This document shows positions 47,546 through 58,966 of a DNA stretch of 64,000 bases, one piece after another. Positions within the stretch are counted from its first letter, which is position 1, and the number at the start of each line of letters is the position of its first letter. The notes beneath the pieces were generated by a model, which saw only the letters and a list, made by a program, of their open reading frames with translations, was not told the DNA's origin and ran no database searches. Both the position numbers and the translations under genes were made by a program. This DNA comes from Siphonodentalium dalli (taxonomy: Eukaryota > Mollusca > Scaphopoda > Gadilida > Siphonodentaliidae), in contig CP136064.1 in the NCBI GenBank assembly GCA_032622095.1, positions 134,613,129 through 134,677,128 of the forward strand, given 5' to 3'.

Positions 47546-47982
47546 CTCAGACAATCTCCGAATTCACGCCCAGCATTGGGTACCCATATTTCCTAAAATA
47601 ACATAATTTTACAGTATAATTGTATACGCTCGTATCCGTTTCCATTGTTTACCTTATGTCAAAGAATCAGGTCATGTTGATACATTGTGTCAATTTTCCC
47701 ATCGTGGCTGTCGAGGGACATAATAAGGAAGAATTGAGTGGGGTGAAGTTATGTCTTGTGGGTGGGGTACCCTATCAGCTTCCAGACTGTTATATTTGCG
47801 TTTTCAGTGCCGTCATGTGACCTTTTAACTCTGGTGACATCATCAATTAAGATGTAATATATTTGTGGCTACGGTGGATAGAGTATTCCAATACCTACAA
47901 ATGACATGTCACCTGTTAAAATCGAATCACAATGACATCCCATATATGGGATACCGTTTCCCCCACCCCATCATAATCGGAA

Positions 47983-49810
47983 AACGAGAGGCCGATCACG
48001 ATCGGCAGATGTTAACCCATCCCTTGGCGATAAAAATTTACTATGATTGGAATCATAAATGAGAGTTTTGGTTTTGAATTATAGAGTATACTGTATGTAC
48101 TATTATAGACAAATGTACATAACACAAATTATTGGAATGTATGGGTCACAGGCATTTATATAAGAGAATGCACTGGTACAGGATATGTAATGCTAAACCA
48201 CCACACCACAGCCTTGGGTTAAATGTGAAAGGTGTGACCTGAACATGGAATAATATAGCAGAGCGTCAACAAATCTCAGGAATTGTTTATGTTGAACACT
48301 GACCTCTCTATTAAACCAATATTAAACAATTATAATGACATCAGACCATCTGAAGATATAACTCTGCAGCACAGATGTCCAAGTCTACTGCTAATATCAT
48401 GTGATGTTTATTGTTGAATCTTTATTTTAAATTAGATACCATAGCCTTCTTTATCAGATTATTTGCACATTGGCATAAGAGACATCAGAAAATGATATAG
48501 TCTTATCAATAGCTCCAAAGGAATGGCATGGAATTGGTGAATTTGATTTAATGTTGCTCCAAACAGATTTACCAGTACACAACACAAGATTTTGGACCGA
48601 TTTAAACAAATTTGGTGTGGTGATTCGGGGTACCCTTGGCAGAGTTATAATGGTGTTAGTTTTTCAAATTTTCAAACTTAAAAAAATAATTGTTTTTAAT
48701 TATTAAAAAAAAGGGACACATTTGGGAATCTTTTTAATCAACTTGTATCATAATCATCAATATCCAAATGAAAACAAGTGGTCAATCCGGACATCACAAT
48801 AAGTGTACCATACTATGGTATAGGTACACATAAAAATCAAAATAAATTAATGAATCAATAGGGGCAAAGAGGGTGTCAAAATAAACCAATATAAAATGAG
48901 ACATGGTATCAGACAGATGAAAGTATCAGGAATGTTGAGATGTGTTAATCTTTAACTACAGAAATCCATGCAAGTGAAAGAGGAGAAACCTGGATATATA
49001 ACAGAAGAATGATTAATTGAAATTTCAAATGAGAACATCCCTACAAATGAATAATAGACTATTCCAATTAAAACATTAGAACTGAATGGGACAGTCCATT
49101 GAATCATGATTTTTATTGGGTTACAGCTTCACCACTATCATAGAGCTATGTTGTATATACAGTGGCTAAAAATAACTAATATTTCAATAAGAGATCACTT
49201 CTGCAGTCTCTCATATTGCAGTTAAGCTGCATTATTGGTAGTTAATTGTAATCTACCTGGGTTATCAAAAACTCAAATCTGTTCAATTCTTAGTTGAAAA
49301 AGGGCCATAACTCTGGTATAACATATCAGATCTAACCCATATTCGAACTTGATCTGTATTTTGAGTTGAGAAAATCACATACAAAATTTGGTTCCTATCA
49401 GTTGAAAAATTGTAGATTTATCGAAACATGCATGAATTCTATGTCAAAGGGCCATAACTCCATTAAAAAATATCAGATCAAACCCATATTCGAACTCGAT
49501 ATGTATTTTGGGCTGAGCAACTCGCATACCAAATTTGGTTACGGTCAGATGATTTTTTTTTTAGTTATGGCAGCATGCATGAATTCTTAGAGTTGAAAAA
49601 GGGCCATAACTCTGTAACAAAATCTCGGATCAAACCCAAATTCGAACTCGATCTGTATTTTGGTTTCGATCGGATAGAAAATGTTTGAGTTATCGCATTA
49701 CTTGTAAAGTGTCTACGGACAGACAGACAGACGGACAGACAGACGAACGACGAGTGGTCAATCCGGGCAACGACACTATGTTTACCATACTATGGTATGG
49801 GTAAACATAA
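47983..49810 (+). repeat. Family A element, 1.83 kb, with internal hairpin
   Basis: Starts AACGAGAGGCCGATCACGAT. A first hairpin end (GTGTACCATACTATGGTATA, ACACATAAAAA) occurs at about 48803-48835, and a second (TTTACCATACTATGGTATGG, AACATAAAAA) at 49780-49810. Between them are core starts GGGCCATAACTC at 49302, 49449 and 49601 (spacing 147 and 152) and the microsatellite ACGGACAGACAGACAGACGG just before the final hairpin. It may be a nested or tandem pair, like the 34118 copy. Confidence 0.75.
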
Positions 49811-50189
49811 AAATGGTAACTGAGTAAGGTTAAACTGACCAAGTAGGTAAACCAGGGCCCAAAATATTTGCTGTTAACATCATTTTTTCTGAACAATACA
49901 CATTTAATAGGGTACATGAAAATACCAAAGAAGTTAAGTCATAGGGGGGTGCACCAGGGATCCTACCAGTTCATGGACTATACCTTTTTACTCACCATAA
50001 AGGATCATGGTGCTCCCTAGCCACTTAAATTCTACGAAAATGTAAAATGTCCATTCCGAAACACATGCATAAAATTGGGATAAAAATAGACGATTGCAAG
50101 AATATTGAAGGAAATCAACTACATATTTACTGTATATGCTTCAGTTGACTTGTACTGTAGAATAAATGAAAGTGTCAATGACACTGTAG

Positions 50190-51868
50190 CTCAACTTAGG
50201 TAGGGGAATAATTTAATGGTCGACAGTAAATGGAGGAATAGGAAAAGTGCTAATTGAAATGTCTAAGTAAGACTAGATGTTCATGTCAATATCAACATTC
50301 ATAACAGGTTTCATAATGATCGGATCAGGGATATGGTGATTATGGTGTGACAAAGGATTTATTGATGCAAAGAGTAAATTCTAAAATGGCCACCGGCAGC
50401 CATGTTTTTTTCCGAATTACCCCAAAATGACTTGTTCCCATCTACAGCCTTTACAAATCTCATAATGATCTGATCAAAGGTATGACCTGTAGCCTGTGAC
50501 AATGGATTTAGTCATGCAAAGAGTAAAATCCAAGATGGCTGCTGGCGGCCATGTTTTTCGGCTGAACGACCCCAAAATGACTCGTTTCCCATCTACATGT
50601 CATTGTTAACATACATGACAAATTTCTTGAAGTTCCGACCAAAGCTACGACCTGTAGCCCGCACCAAAGGATTTATTCATGCAAAGAGTAAAATCCAATA
50701 TGGCTGCTGGCGGACATGTTTTTTAGCCAAACGATCCCAAAATGACTCGTTTCCCATCTCGTTCCCATGTTAAAATTAACATCCATGATAAATATCATGA
50801 TGATCAGACAAACAGTACGACCTGTAGCCCGTGCCAATGGATTGAATTTTGAAATCCAAAATGGCCACCAGCGGCCATGTTTTTTGGCCGAATGACCCCA
50901 AAATGACTCGTTCCCATCTACATGTCAATGTCAACATTCATGACAAATTTCATGAAGTTCTGATCAAAACTACGACCTGTAGCCTGCGCCAAAGAATTTA
51001 GTCATGCAAAGAGTAAAATCCAAGATGGCTGCTGGCGGCCATGTTTTTAGCTGAACGACCCCAAAATCACTCGTTCCCATCTACATGTCAATATTAACAT
51101 CCATGATAAATTTCATGATGATCAGACGAACAGCACGACCTGTAGCCCGCGCCAATGGATTGAATTTTGAAATCCAAAATGGCCACCAGCGGCCATGTTT
51201 TTCGGCCGAATGACCCCAAAATGACTCGTTCCCATCTACATGTCAATGTCAACATTCATGACAAAATTCATAAAGATCAGACCATAGGTACGACCTGTAG
51301 CCTGCGCCAAAGGATTTAGTCATGCAAAGAGTAAAATCCATGATGGCTGCTGGCGGCCATGTTTTTTGGCCGAACAACCCCAAAATCACTCGTTCCCATC
51401 TACATGTCATTGTTAACATCCATGACAAATTTCATGAAGTTCCGATCAAAACTACGACCTGTAGCCTGCGCCAAATGATTTAGTCATGCAAAGAGTAAAA
51501 TCCAAGATGGCTGCTGACGGCCATGTTTTTTGGCCGAACGACCCCAAAATGACTCGTTCCCATATACATGTCAATATTAACATCCATGACAAATTTCATG
51601 ATGATCAAACGAACAGTACGACCTGTAGCCCGCGCCAATGGATTGAATTTTGAAATCCAAGATGGCCACCAGCGGCCATGTTTTTTGGCCGAATGACCCC
51701 AAAATGACTCGTTATCATCTACATGTCAATGTCAACATTCATGCAAAATTTCATAAAGATCAGACCAAAGGTACTACCTGTAGCCCGCGCCAAAGGAAAT
51801 TGTTGACGGACACACGCACACACGAACACACGCACACACGGACGACGGACGCCAAGCCATGGCAATAG
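50190..51868 (+). repeat. Family B element, nine core units
   Basis: 5' edge GACACTGTAGCTCAACTTAG as in the 16466 copy. The CATG of GGCCATGTTTTT lies at 50401, 50550, 50715, 50876, 51040, 51194, 51358, 51522 and 51677 (149-165 bp apart). Two unit types tend to alternate: one has TTTAGTCATGCAAAGAGTAA, the other TTGAATTTTGAAATCCAAAA. The end has a CACACG-type tract, GGACGACGG and CCATGGCAATAGCTCAAA, where the hairpin is cut off after its first arm. Confidence 0.85.
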
Positions 51869-52431
51869 CTCAAAGAAACTTGGAAATATTTTGACATTGT
51901 TTGAAAATTGGGTAATTTTGGAGGTACCATTTTTTTTTATTGGTGACAAAATTTATTTAAGAACATTTGTTGGATGGCTGATATTGCAATGAAATGGCTA
52001 TTTCATGTATTTTACTCTGACCATTTTCCAACTTTGCATCAGCCACTGACAGCTAGTGTGAATGCTTAATATAGAGTCATGGGTTCAGAAATTGCCCCTT
52101 CTCAACCATAAATTACAGAATTTGATTCTAGAGAGGGTAATATGGCATATTTTTCATCAACAATGACTTTTTGGGTATGAAAAATTGAATATGAACAAAT
52201 ATTTTGGAAAAATATAAAATGTGGATGGTCGGTGAGAAAAAGTGCTCTGGAAATGGCCTATATGGCACCAGAAAACTTGATTGTGCATGCAGCAGTGTTC
52301 CGAACATGGAGAAGGCAGCAAGAGACAAATAAGACTTTTTGTTATTGTTATTTGTATATTTATTTTTTGTTGGATTCATTTAGATATAAACTGCTGTATT
52401 ATACATACATATAGTTTGTTTGTCAATACAA
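51869..52431. other. Unassigned sequence
   Basis: No gene or repeat recognised; the short open frames look incidental. Confidence 0.4.
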
Positions 52432-53025
52432 ATTAGGCGTCATCTCACAACTAGTATCGGAAAATAGGCTGATTTCCCGATCCCGACAGCATATACAGTT
52501 AATATCAGGAAATTTGTATCGGGTAATGACAACGTATATCGGAAACGTTTCAGAATATTTACATAAGCAACACCGCATGCTGTTTGGAAAGTATCTGTAC
52601 GGGATTACCCAGTACTTTTATCGGGATTTCATGTTTTATAGGCCTATCTTTATTATTGATTTAATAGTTCCCTAATATGAGAAATTGTTTATAATAGTTT
52701 TACGGTATTGGGGATCACGTGTCGTAGAGCTATTATATATACAGGGGTGATCAGAGGGTGCTACAATATCATATTTTACCCGGACAATCCACCCCATCCA
52801 TCAGGAAATCTTCGAAATCAAGTCGCGTACCCAAATATTTATGCAGTTGTGCCACCGTTTAATAGTTGGCGCTGCTCTCTGACCATTTTTGGAGATTTGC
52901 ACATACCACATGGCGGAGTATAAAGACTATCCAAATGGCAAATGCAAAAAAAAATTGCTGTTATGCCTATGTCGTGCATGATCATGCAGTTTCGGGGAGG
53001 GGGGGGGGGGGTGTCCTAGATCAAT

Positions 53026-53096
53026 CATGCCATGAATCTATACTCTGGCTAATGTGCCGTAGCAGCTTTAGTCAGAGTATAGAGATTCGTGACATG
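53026..53096. repeat. Hairpin with ~24-bp arms
   Basis: ATGCCATGAATCTATACTCT pairs with AGAGTATAGAGATTCGTGAC plus ATGAC; the loop is about 24 bases and includes GCTAATGTGCCGTAGCAGC. ATCATGTCATGAATCTCTAC at 17931 is similar to one arm. It could be a small MITE or an RNA hairpin. Confidence 0.65.
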
Positions 53097-54950
53097 ACAT
53101 TTGGGGGTCCCCGCTTTACATGTAAACTTCAGCATTAACAATTTAGTAGTAAAGCCGTAGTTGTTTCATGAATCCTAATATGGTAAATAAAGAGCGTCTA
53201 CAGACCTACGAAAATATGAAAGGAAAATTCCATGCAAATCTCCAGTGCAAAAGTTATAAATACATAAAGCAGTCATAACATTTATAAACTGACAATTAAA
53301 AATCAATAGACCTATATAATTCTAACACAATAAATCAACATTCTAATGGAATTTACAAGCTGACAGAATAACATTCTAATGGAATTTACAAGATTTAAAT
53401 GTGTATTATTTTCAATAGTGCATTATTCTATAGCCTACAGAACGTCAGAATTAAGTCACACCCTAATCTATTTGCAACTGTAACTTTTACTGCAGCGATT
53501 TGCATTGAGAGACATGTCCATTGAAAATTAACCTGAACCCTTAACACCTTTTCTGGATATGTTGTGTAAAATCAACTACCAGATATGACCTGCTGGAAAT
53601 AATTCACAAACGAAATGGTTAGAAATTGAGTATAAATCTCAGTACAAGCAGGCCAGATTCGACACATGCACTCCAGGTAACTTTGACAAAGTGGGTGTAT
53701 ATTAAAGAACATTACATAATTAAGTCAGTGTATCACTGAGTGCATGACTTATTTATATCACTAAACACTGTTCACCACATTCCTGACAGTGATCCATTTT
53801 CACGATTGCATCATCAAGGCCAAGGTAACACCTGTGTCACAATGCAATTTATTTTTAGTAAATTTCGTCATCTTTATTCAAAAAGATGTCTTGCTAACTT
53901 TGATTTAGTTTGATATTTCAAATGCACGATGAGAAGGGTACTTTTATCGACCTTAGTAGCTATTCCATCTTTTTCAAATGACTTGACAATATATGTCATA
54001 TATGGTGGACATGATTGATGCATGGAAATGTGCAGATAGTGAAGGTAGTTTAATAGCGTTTTGATCAATACAAGTCGGATAAAAGCGCCATTTTTTAATA
54101 TCTTGTTGCACAGCATTTCTAGTCTAGGAATTTTCTCAAGAACCAACTTTTTGACCGACGTAGAGCCGAAAATTCAAGATGGCGTCCAAGATGGCTGCCA
54201 GTTTGACGGTGGTACACCTAATAGTTTTGCTTCTCAATTTTATATATAAAACATAACGAATTCCACCCTATTATCTAAGAATGGTGGTTATCGAATAACA
54301 GATCCCACTTTTAATTGAAAAATGGCCACAATTATTCAAGATTTTGGAAACTTTGCATCTACTGTGGGGCTTACAGTCCAAAATGGCGGCCAAAACATGG
54401 AAATGTTTGTTTTTTTCCTTATTTTTGTTTAAATACTTTACAATTTTCGAGATAATATAAGAGAAGATATCAACAATGTGTTAATTATCCGATGGAATAA
54501 CATCTGTGAAAGAGTCATGCACACTAAAGGCGAAGTAGTATAGTTTGTTCTGGTAGAAATGTGAGGTAGAATATGTGCTATGTAAAATGAGCAAAATTAT
54601 TCTCAGACAGGGTTTCATTCTGCAAATGCTTAGAAACGAACCATGAATGGCTCTGATGTCTTCAATTCTATTTGCGACACTGCTATATGGTTGGATCAAT
54701 TGAATACAAATTTGAATATCGAGATCTTTTCAAATAAAAAATTAATTTAGTAGAGGATAATCCCATTTACCACGACATTAGGAAACACACAAAGATAAAA
54801 CCCATAATCGTCAAACTCAATTTGGTTCTCAAAACAGGAACACATGGAAGGTATTCTGCAACACATCTTCATCATCCGGCCTCGTGTACAAATTACAAAT
54901 ACTTTGGAATTTGAAAATGCACTTTGTTTTAATAAAATGAATTGAACAAT

Positions 54951-55565
54951 TCACTTCTCACAACCACATCTGCACAACTTCGTACATGGAAGTTTGCTTC
55001 TTGAACATTCTCACCTGGAACAAACCGATTTGCAAACACATTTAATCAACTCTGTGCACTCTCTAGCTGCTTCTGGGTTGTCATTCATACAGTAACAAAA
55101 GAACCATCAATCAATTTCCATCCAAAGAAGTCAGGTGCTGGAAACTTTGCATCTACTGTGGGGCTTACAGTCCAGATACCAGCCTGATATATATAGCACA
55201 ATTTTCATTTGCAAGAGCATGTTCCTCGTTGGTGATAAATGTTCAAGTGCTGAACATTTCATGTCTAGCTTCATGAACCGAGGTCAGGTTCACAGATTTG
55301 TCATAAACAATCACAACGAAATGCTAAATACACTCAAATAGTGGTGATGAAACATCAAGAACCACACACGGATTCCTCGTAATTGGCATCAAGCATTCTG
55401 TCAGCTAAGCTTTCCAAGCATCCCAAAATTGCGCTTACCCTTACCAAGGAAAAAGTTGAGTCGCATCCTGATATTGGATGGAATATTGGAAGTACAGTTG
55501 AATTTGTTTAGCCCATTGAATTGCACATATCAACTATGTTGTAGGTAACATGGGATTTAGACTTC
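54951..55565 (-). pseudogene. Left copy of a transposon-type protein with cysteine-rich C-terminus
   Basis: Minus-strand frames give STVLPIFHPISGCDST, ECLMPITRNPCVVLDVSSPL, HFVVIVYDKSVNLTSV, AIYQAGIWTVSPTVDAKFPA, PDFFGWKLIDGSFVTV and, in another frame, the C-terminal KSKLPCTKLCRC-type cluster ending at a stop at 54951. Several frameshifts and stops break it. It lacks the upstream part present in the right copy. See the right copy for the family description. Confidence 0.7.
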
Positions 55566-55899
55566 TCGAAAGACAAACAGTTTCAAATATTTGCATTGAA
55601 GAAGCATAGCATGCAGATGTCCCAACATGATCATGATAATATATGTGTCAAAAGTGTGAACAATAAGCGATGAATTATCGGTTTGTAGCATATGAAATAT
55701 ATGTTCTTCTCACACCAAATCAGCGACTCCCCCATCTATAAAATGAGGGGCGGTAATAAATGTGACTTTCTAAGCTGCATGAATCCGATTCAAACTACAT
55801 AGACACCGCAGAGCCAAATCCAATGGTCGAGTGTAAGGTGTTCGCCGGGGGTGCTCTGATACACTTACCGGTAGTGACACCTGAAGTCGGGCTTGCACA

Positions 55900-57477
55900 A
55901 CGTTTATTCCATATGTTATGATGCAGCTCGCAGATTGTAGAAGAATTGACTTGGTTTTGGACAGGTAAATAGAGGGTAGTCTCAAAACAGGAACGTGAGA
56001 GAAATGTGGTTGCGGCATTCGATGTCAGGTTGGGGCTTACCACAAAAGTTCCACCGAATTGGAATGACTTTCTAAGAAACACCACCAACAGGCAAGAACT
56101 GTTTGCATTGGTCGATGAATGTCTTTCGGCAAGTCTAAATCCCATGTTATCCGCAACATAGTTGATATGTACAATTCAATTGGGCTCAGAAAAATCAACT
56201 GTGCTACCAATATTCCATCATTTCCATGCGATATCAGGATGCGACTCAACTTCCGTTTTCTTTGGTAAGAGTAAGCACACATTTTGGGATGCTTGAAAAG
56301 CTTACCCAGAGCTAACAGAATGCTTGATGTCAATTACGAGGAATCCTTTTGTGGTACTTGATGTTCCATCACCACTATTTGAGTGTATTTAGCATTTCGT
56401 CGTGATTGTTTATGACAAATCTGCGAACCTGACCTCAGTTAATGAAGATAGACATGAAATGTTCAGCAAAGGCCACGCACATGAACAGTTATCACCAAAG
56501 AAATCGTGCTACTAGTATATATCATGTTGGTATTTGGACTTACATATAGTAAGATAGATGCAAAGTTTCCAGCATCTGACTCATTGGGGGAAAACTGTTT
56601 CACAAGAATCGATTCTATCGCATTTCCGGTTCTGTCTCTATCGAACTAAGTCCCGACTCTTTCGCGATTTAAAACAAATATTTTCAAAGTTTTGACCGCC
56701 ATTTATACACTAAATGTCAAAACAGAACTATTTTCTAAACACCTATCCGTAGATTAGGTCTTTGCTCGTGCTTATTGTTGATAATAATGCGAAATAAGCT
56801 ATTTTTGTGCACACTTTATAGAGGCATGATGCGTTTTTTGGCATTTCCTATTTAAATTAAGCAGCAATTTGATAAGTTTATCGGTCTTGACACTTTTAGT
56901 TGGGCTGGAACATGTATCACTGTATGATCACTATAATAACCACATTTTCGATAATAAAACCTGACAAGTTCCAGCCCAATTTAAATGTGATAAAATCTTA
57001 GCATCAAACTGCTGCTTAATTCTCGGGTGAAATACCCAAAAATGCACGTCTCTAAATGTGCACCACAGGCAGCCGATTTTGCACACACAAAGACCTAATC
57101 TGTCGATTGTTATTGGAGAATACTTTCTGTATTGACATTCAGTGTATAAACAGCCTATCAAAACTTCGAATATTTTTTAACAAACCGCGGAAGAGTCGGA
57201 ACTTAATTTGATGGAGACGGGGCCGGAAGGGTGATAGAATTGATTCTGGTGAAACAGTTTCCCCCAATGTGGCTCCTTCTGGTGGATATTTGTTAACGAT
57301 TCTTTTGTTCCTGTATGGATGACAACCACAGAAGTGGCTAGAGTGTGCACCGAAGAGATTAAATATGTTTGCAAATCGGTTTGTTCCAGGTGCAAATGTT
57401 CCAAAAGCAAACTTCCATGTACGTAGTTGTGCAGATGTGGTTGTGAGTATAGTGAATTGTTGAATTCAATTTATTAA
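55900..57477 (+). pseudogene. Right copy of a transposon-type protein with cysteine-rich C-terminus
   Basis: Plus-strand frames, with repeated shifts and stops, give RIDLVLD, SLKTGT, VPPNWNDFLRNTTNRQELFA, LGSEKSTVLPIF, ISGCDSTSVFFGKSKHTFWD, KAYPELTECLMSITRNPFVV, HFVVIVYDKSANLTSVNEDR, DAKFPASD and, after the foldback MITE at 56588-57269, VPVWMTTTEVARVCTEEIKY and CSRCKCSKSKLPCT. The GCDS-FFG, FVV-YD, W-AFL and terminal Cys cluster order matches a multicopy uncharacterised protein type that I recall from invertebrate genomes, whose tail resembles CXC (tesmin/TSO1-like) domains. The biochemical role is not known to me. The family is likely transposon-associated. Confidence 0.7.
56588..57269. mobile_element. 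Foldback MITE (~680 bp) nested in the right gene copy
   Basis: Ends ATTGGGGGAAAACTGTTTCA and its complement (57250-57269). Inverted similarity continues almost to the centre near 56925: CTATCGCATTTCCGG faces CCGGAAGGGTGATAG, GATTAGGTCTTTG faces CAAAGACCTAATC, TTAAGCAGCA faces TGCTGCTTAA, TGGGCTGGAAC faces GTTCCAGCCCA. The left gene copy reads straight through this point (TTTCCAGCACCTGACTTCTT), so it is an empty site. Flanks TGACTC and TGGCTC may be an imperfect 6-bp target duplication. Confidence 0.85.
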
Positions 57478-57486
57478 AACAAAGTG

Positions 57487-58106
57487 TATAATCATATTTA
57501 CTGATCCATCTTCACACCACATGGCCCCTTGGAGTATATCCCAGCAACAATATAACATACAAAATTTTACATATGCATATATATGCAATACATTGCACTA
57601 ATGTATATATTATTGATTCTGGTCTATTCGCATGATTGTTTCATGTTCTGTTGCTGGAATAATTGAGGACACTATATGATACAAGGAAATAATATTTGTT
57701 CTTATTCCGAACTCAAATATACTTTCGAGTATACGGTTCAATCATTTTGTGTATAATTGGACATAAAACACTGAATTTAAAGTGATGTGAAACACTCCGG
57801 TTGGGTGACCAATAGAAATGGAGAATAATCTTGCTCAAAGTAGTTATTGTTATGAATATCAACCTAAATTTACAACACACACCGTCAGTCTTATATATTT
57901 GTTAAATGCAATGAGTATCGATGGCGTTATTTTATCGCCAATTGTTGCGTCCCGAATCGAGATGTAAATATTTACAATTGAGCGTAATTCAAACTGTGTT
58001 TTCTATGGAGTTGTATGTTCTTTGAGCTTTTGGGCGATGTTAGTAGAATGCCTGGGTACTAATTAATCAGTTTCACACACACCGAACATGTCCATAATAT
58101 GTCTTT
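57487..58106 (+). mobile_element. Insertion carrying a family I repeat
   Basis: In the left arm the sequence ACAAAGTGCATTTTCAAA-type runs on (complement of 54900-54930). In the right arm ATTAAAACAAAGTG is separated from AAAGTATTGGTAATTTG by about 620 bases. The last 325 bases match 38650-39045 (family I). The ends of this unit are AT-rich and show no clear TIR. Confidence 0.65.
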
Positions 58107-58966
58107 AAAGTATTGGTAATTTGAATACGAGGCCTGATGATGAAGATATGTTGCAGAATACCTTCCATATGTTCTTGTTTTTTGAGAACCAAATTGAGTT
58201 TGATGAATATGGGGTCTGTCGTTTAGTGTTTCCTATATTCGTGGTAAATCCACTACTAAATTGATTTTTTATTTGTAAACTTCTTGACACACAAAGTTGT
58301 TTTTAATTGATCCAACCATATAGTAGTGTCACAAATAGAATTGATGACATCAGTGTCCTTCGCGGTTGGTTATTAAGCATTTACAGAATGAAACACAGTC
58401 TGAGAATAATTTCATTCATTTTATATAGCACATATTCTACCTCACATTTCTACCAGAACGAACAATACTACTTCACCTTTAATATGCACAACTCTTCCAC
58501 ATAAGTTGTCCTATCGAATAATGAACACATAGTTGATATCTTCTCTTATATTATCTCGAAAATTGTAAAGTATTTAAAAAAAAAAATAAGGAAAAAAAAA
58601 AAATAAGGAAAAAAAAAAAAAAAAATCATGTTTCGGCCGCCATTTTGGCATCCATCTTGAATAATTATGTCCATTTTTCAAATAAATGTCGCGGTTTTTA
58701 TTCTATAAACACCATTAATAGATAATGTGGGGGAATTCGTTATGTTTACCATGTCAAATCGAGAGGCAAATCTATTAGGTGTGCCACCGTCAAACCGGCG
58801 GCCATCTTGGACGCCATCTTGAATTTTCGGCTCTACGTAGGTCAAAAAGTTGGTTCTTGAGAAAATTCCTAGACTAGAGATGCTGTACTACAAGATACTA
58901 AAAAATGGCGCTTTTATCCGACTTGTATCGATCCGAGCATTTTTTGTCGCTAACTACCTACACTAA

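Larger units (their letters stand above)
54034..58966. repeat. Large imperfect inverted duplication, head to head
   Basis: Left 54034-55565 corresponds in reverse to right 56130-58966 once two right-arm insertions (56588-57269 and 57487-58106) are removed. Shared blocks include TACAAGTCGGATAAAAGCGC, AGCCGAAAATTCAAGATGGC, AACCGATTTGCAAACA, TGGAAACTTTGCATCTACTG (complement in the right arm) and AGTTGAGTCGCATCCTGATA. The centre, about 55566-56130, carries the extra upstream part of the right gene copy. The arms are about 80-85% alike by eye, so the duplication is not recent. The gene copies point outward. Confidence 0.85.

Noticed and set aside
55795-56333. 116- and 98-residue minus-strand frames in the gene duplication
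   Set aside because: They are antisense to the recognisable plus-strand protein remnants.
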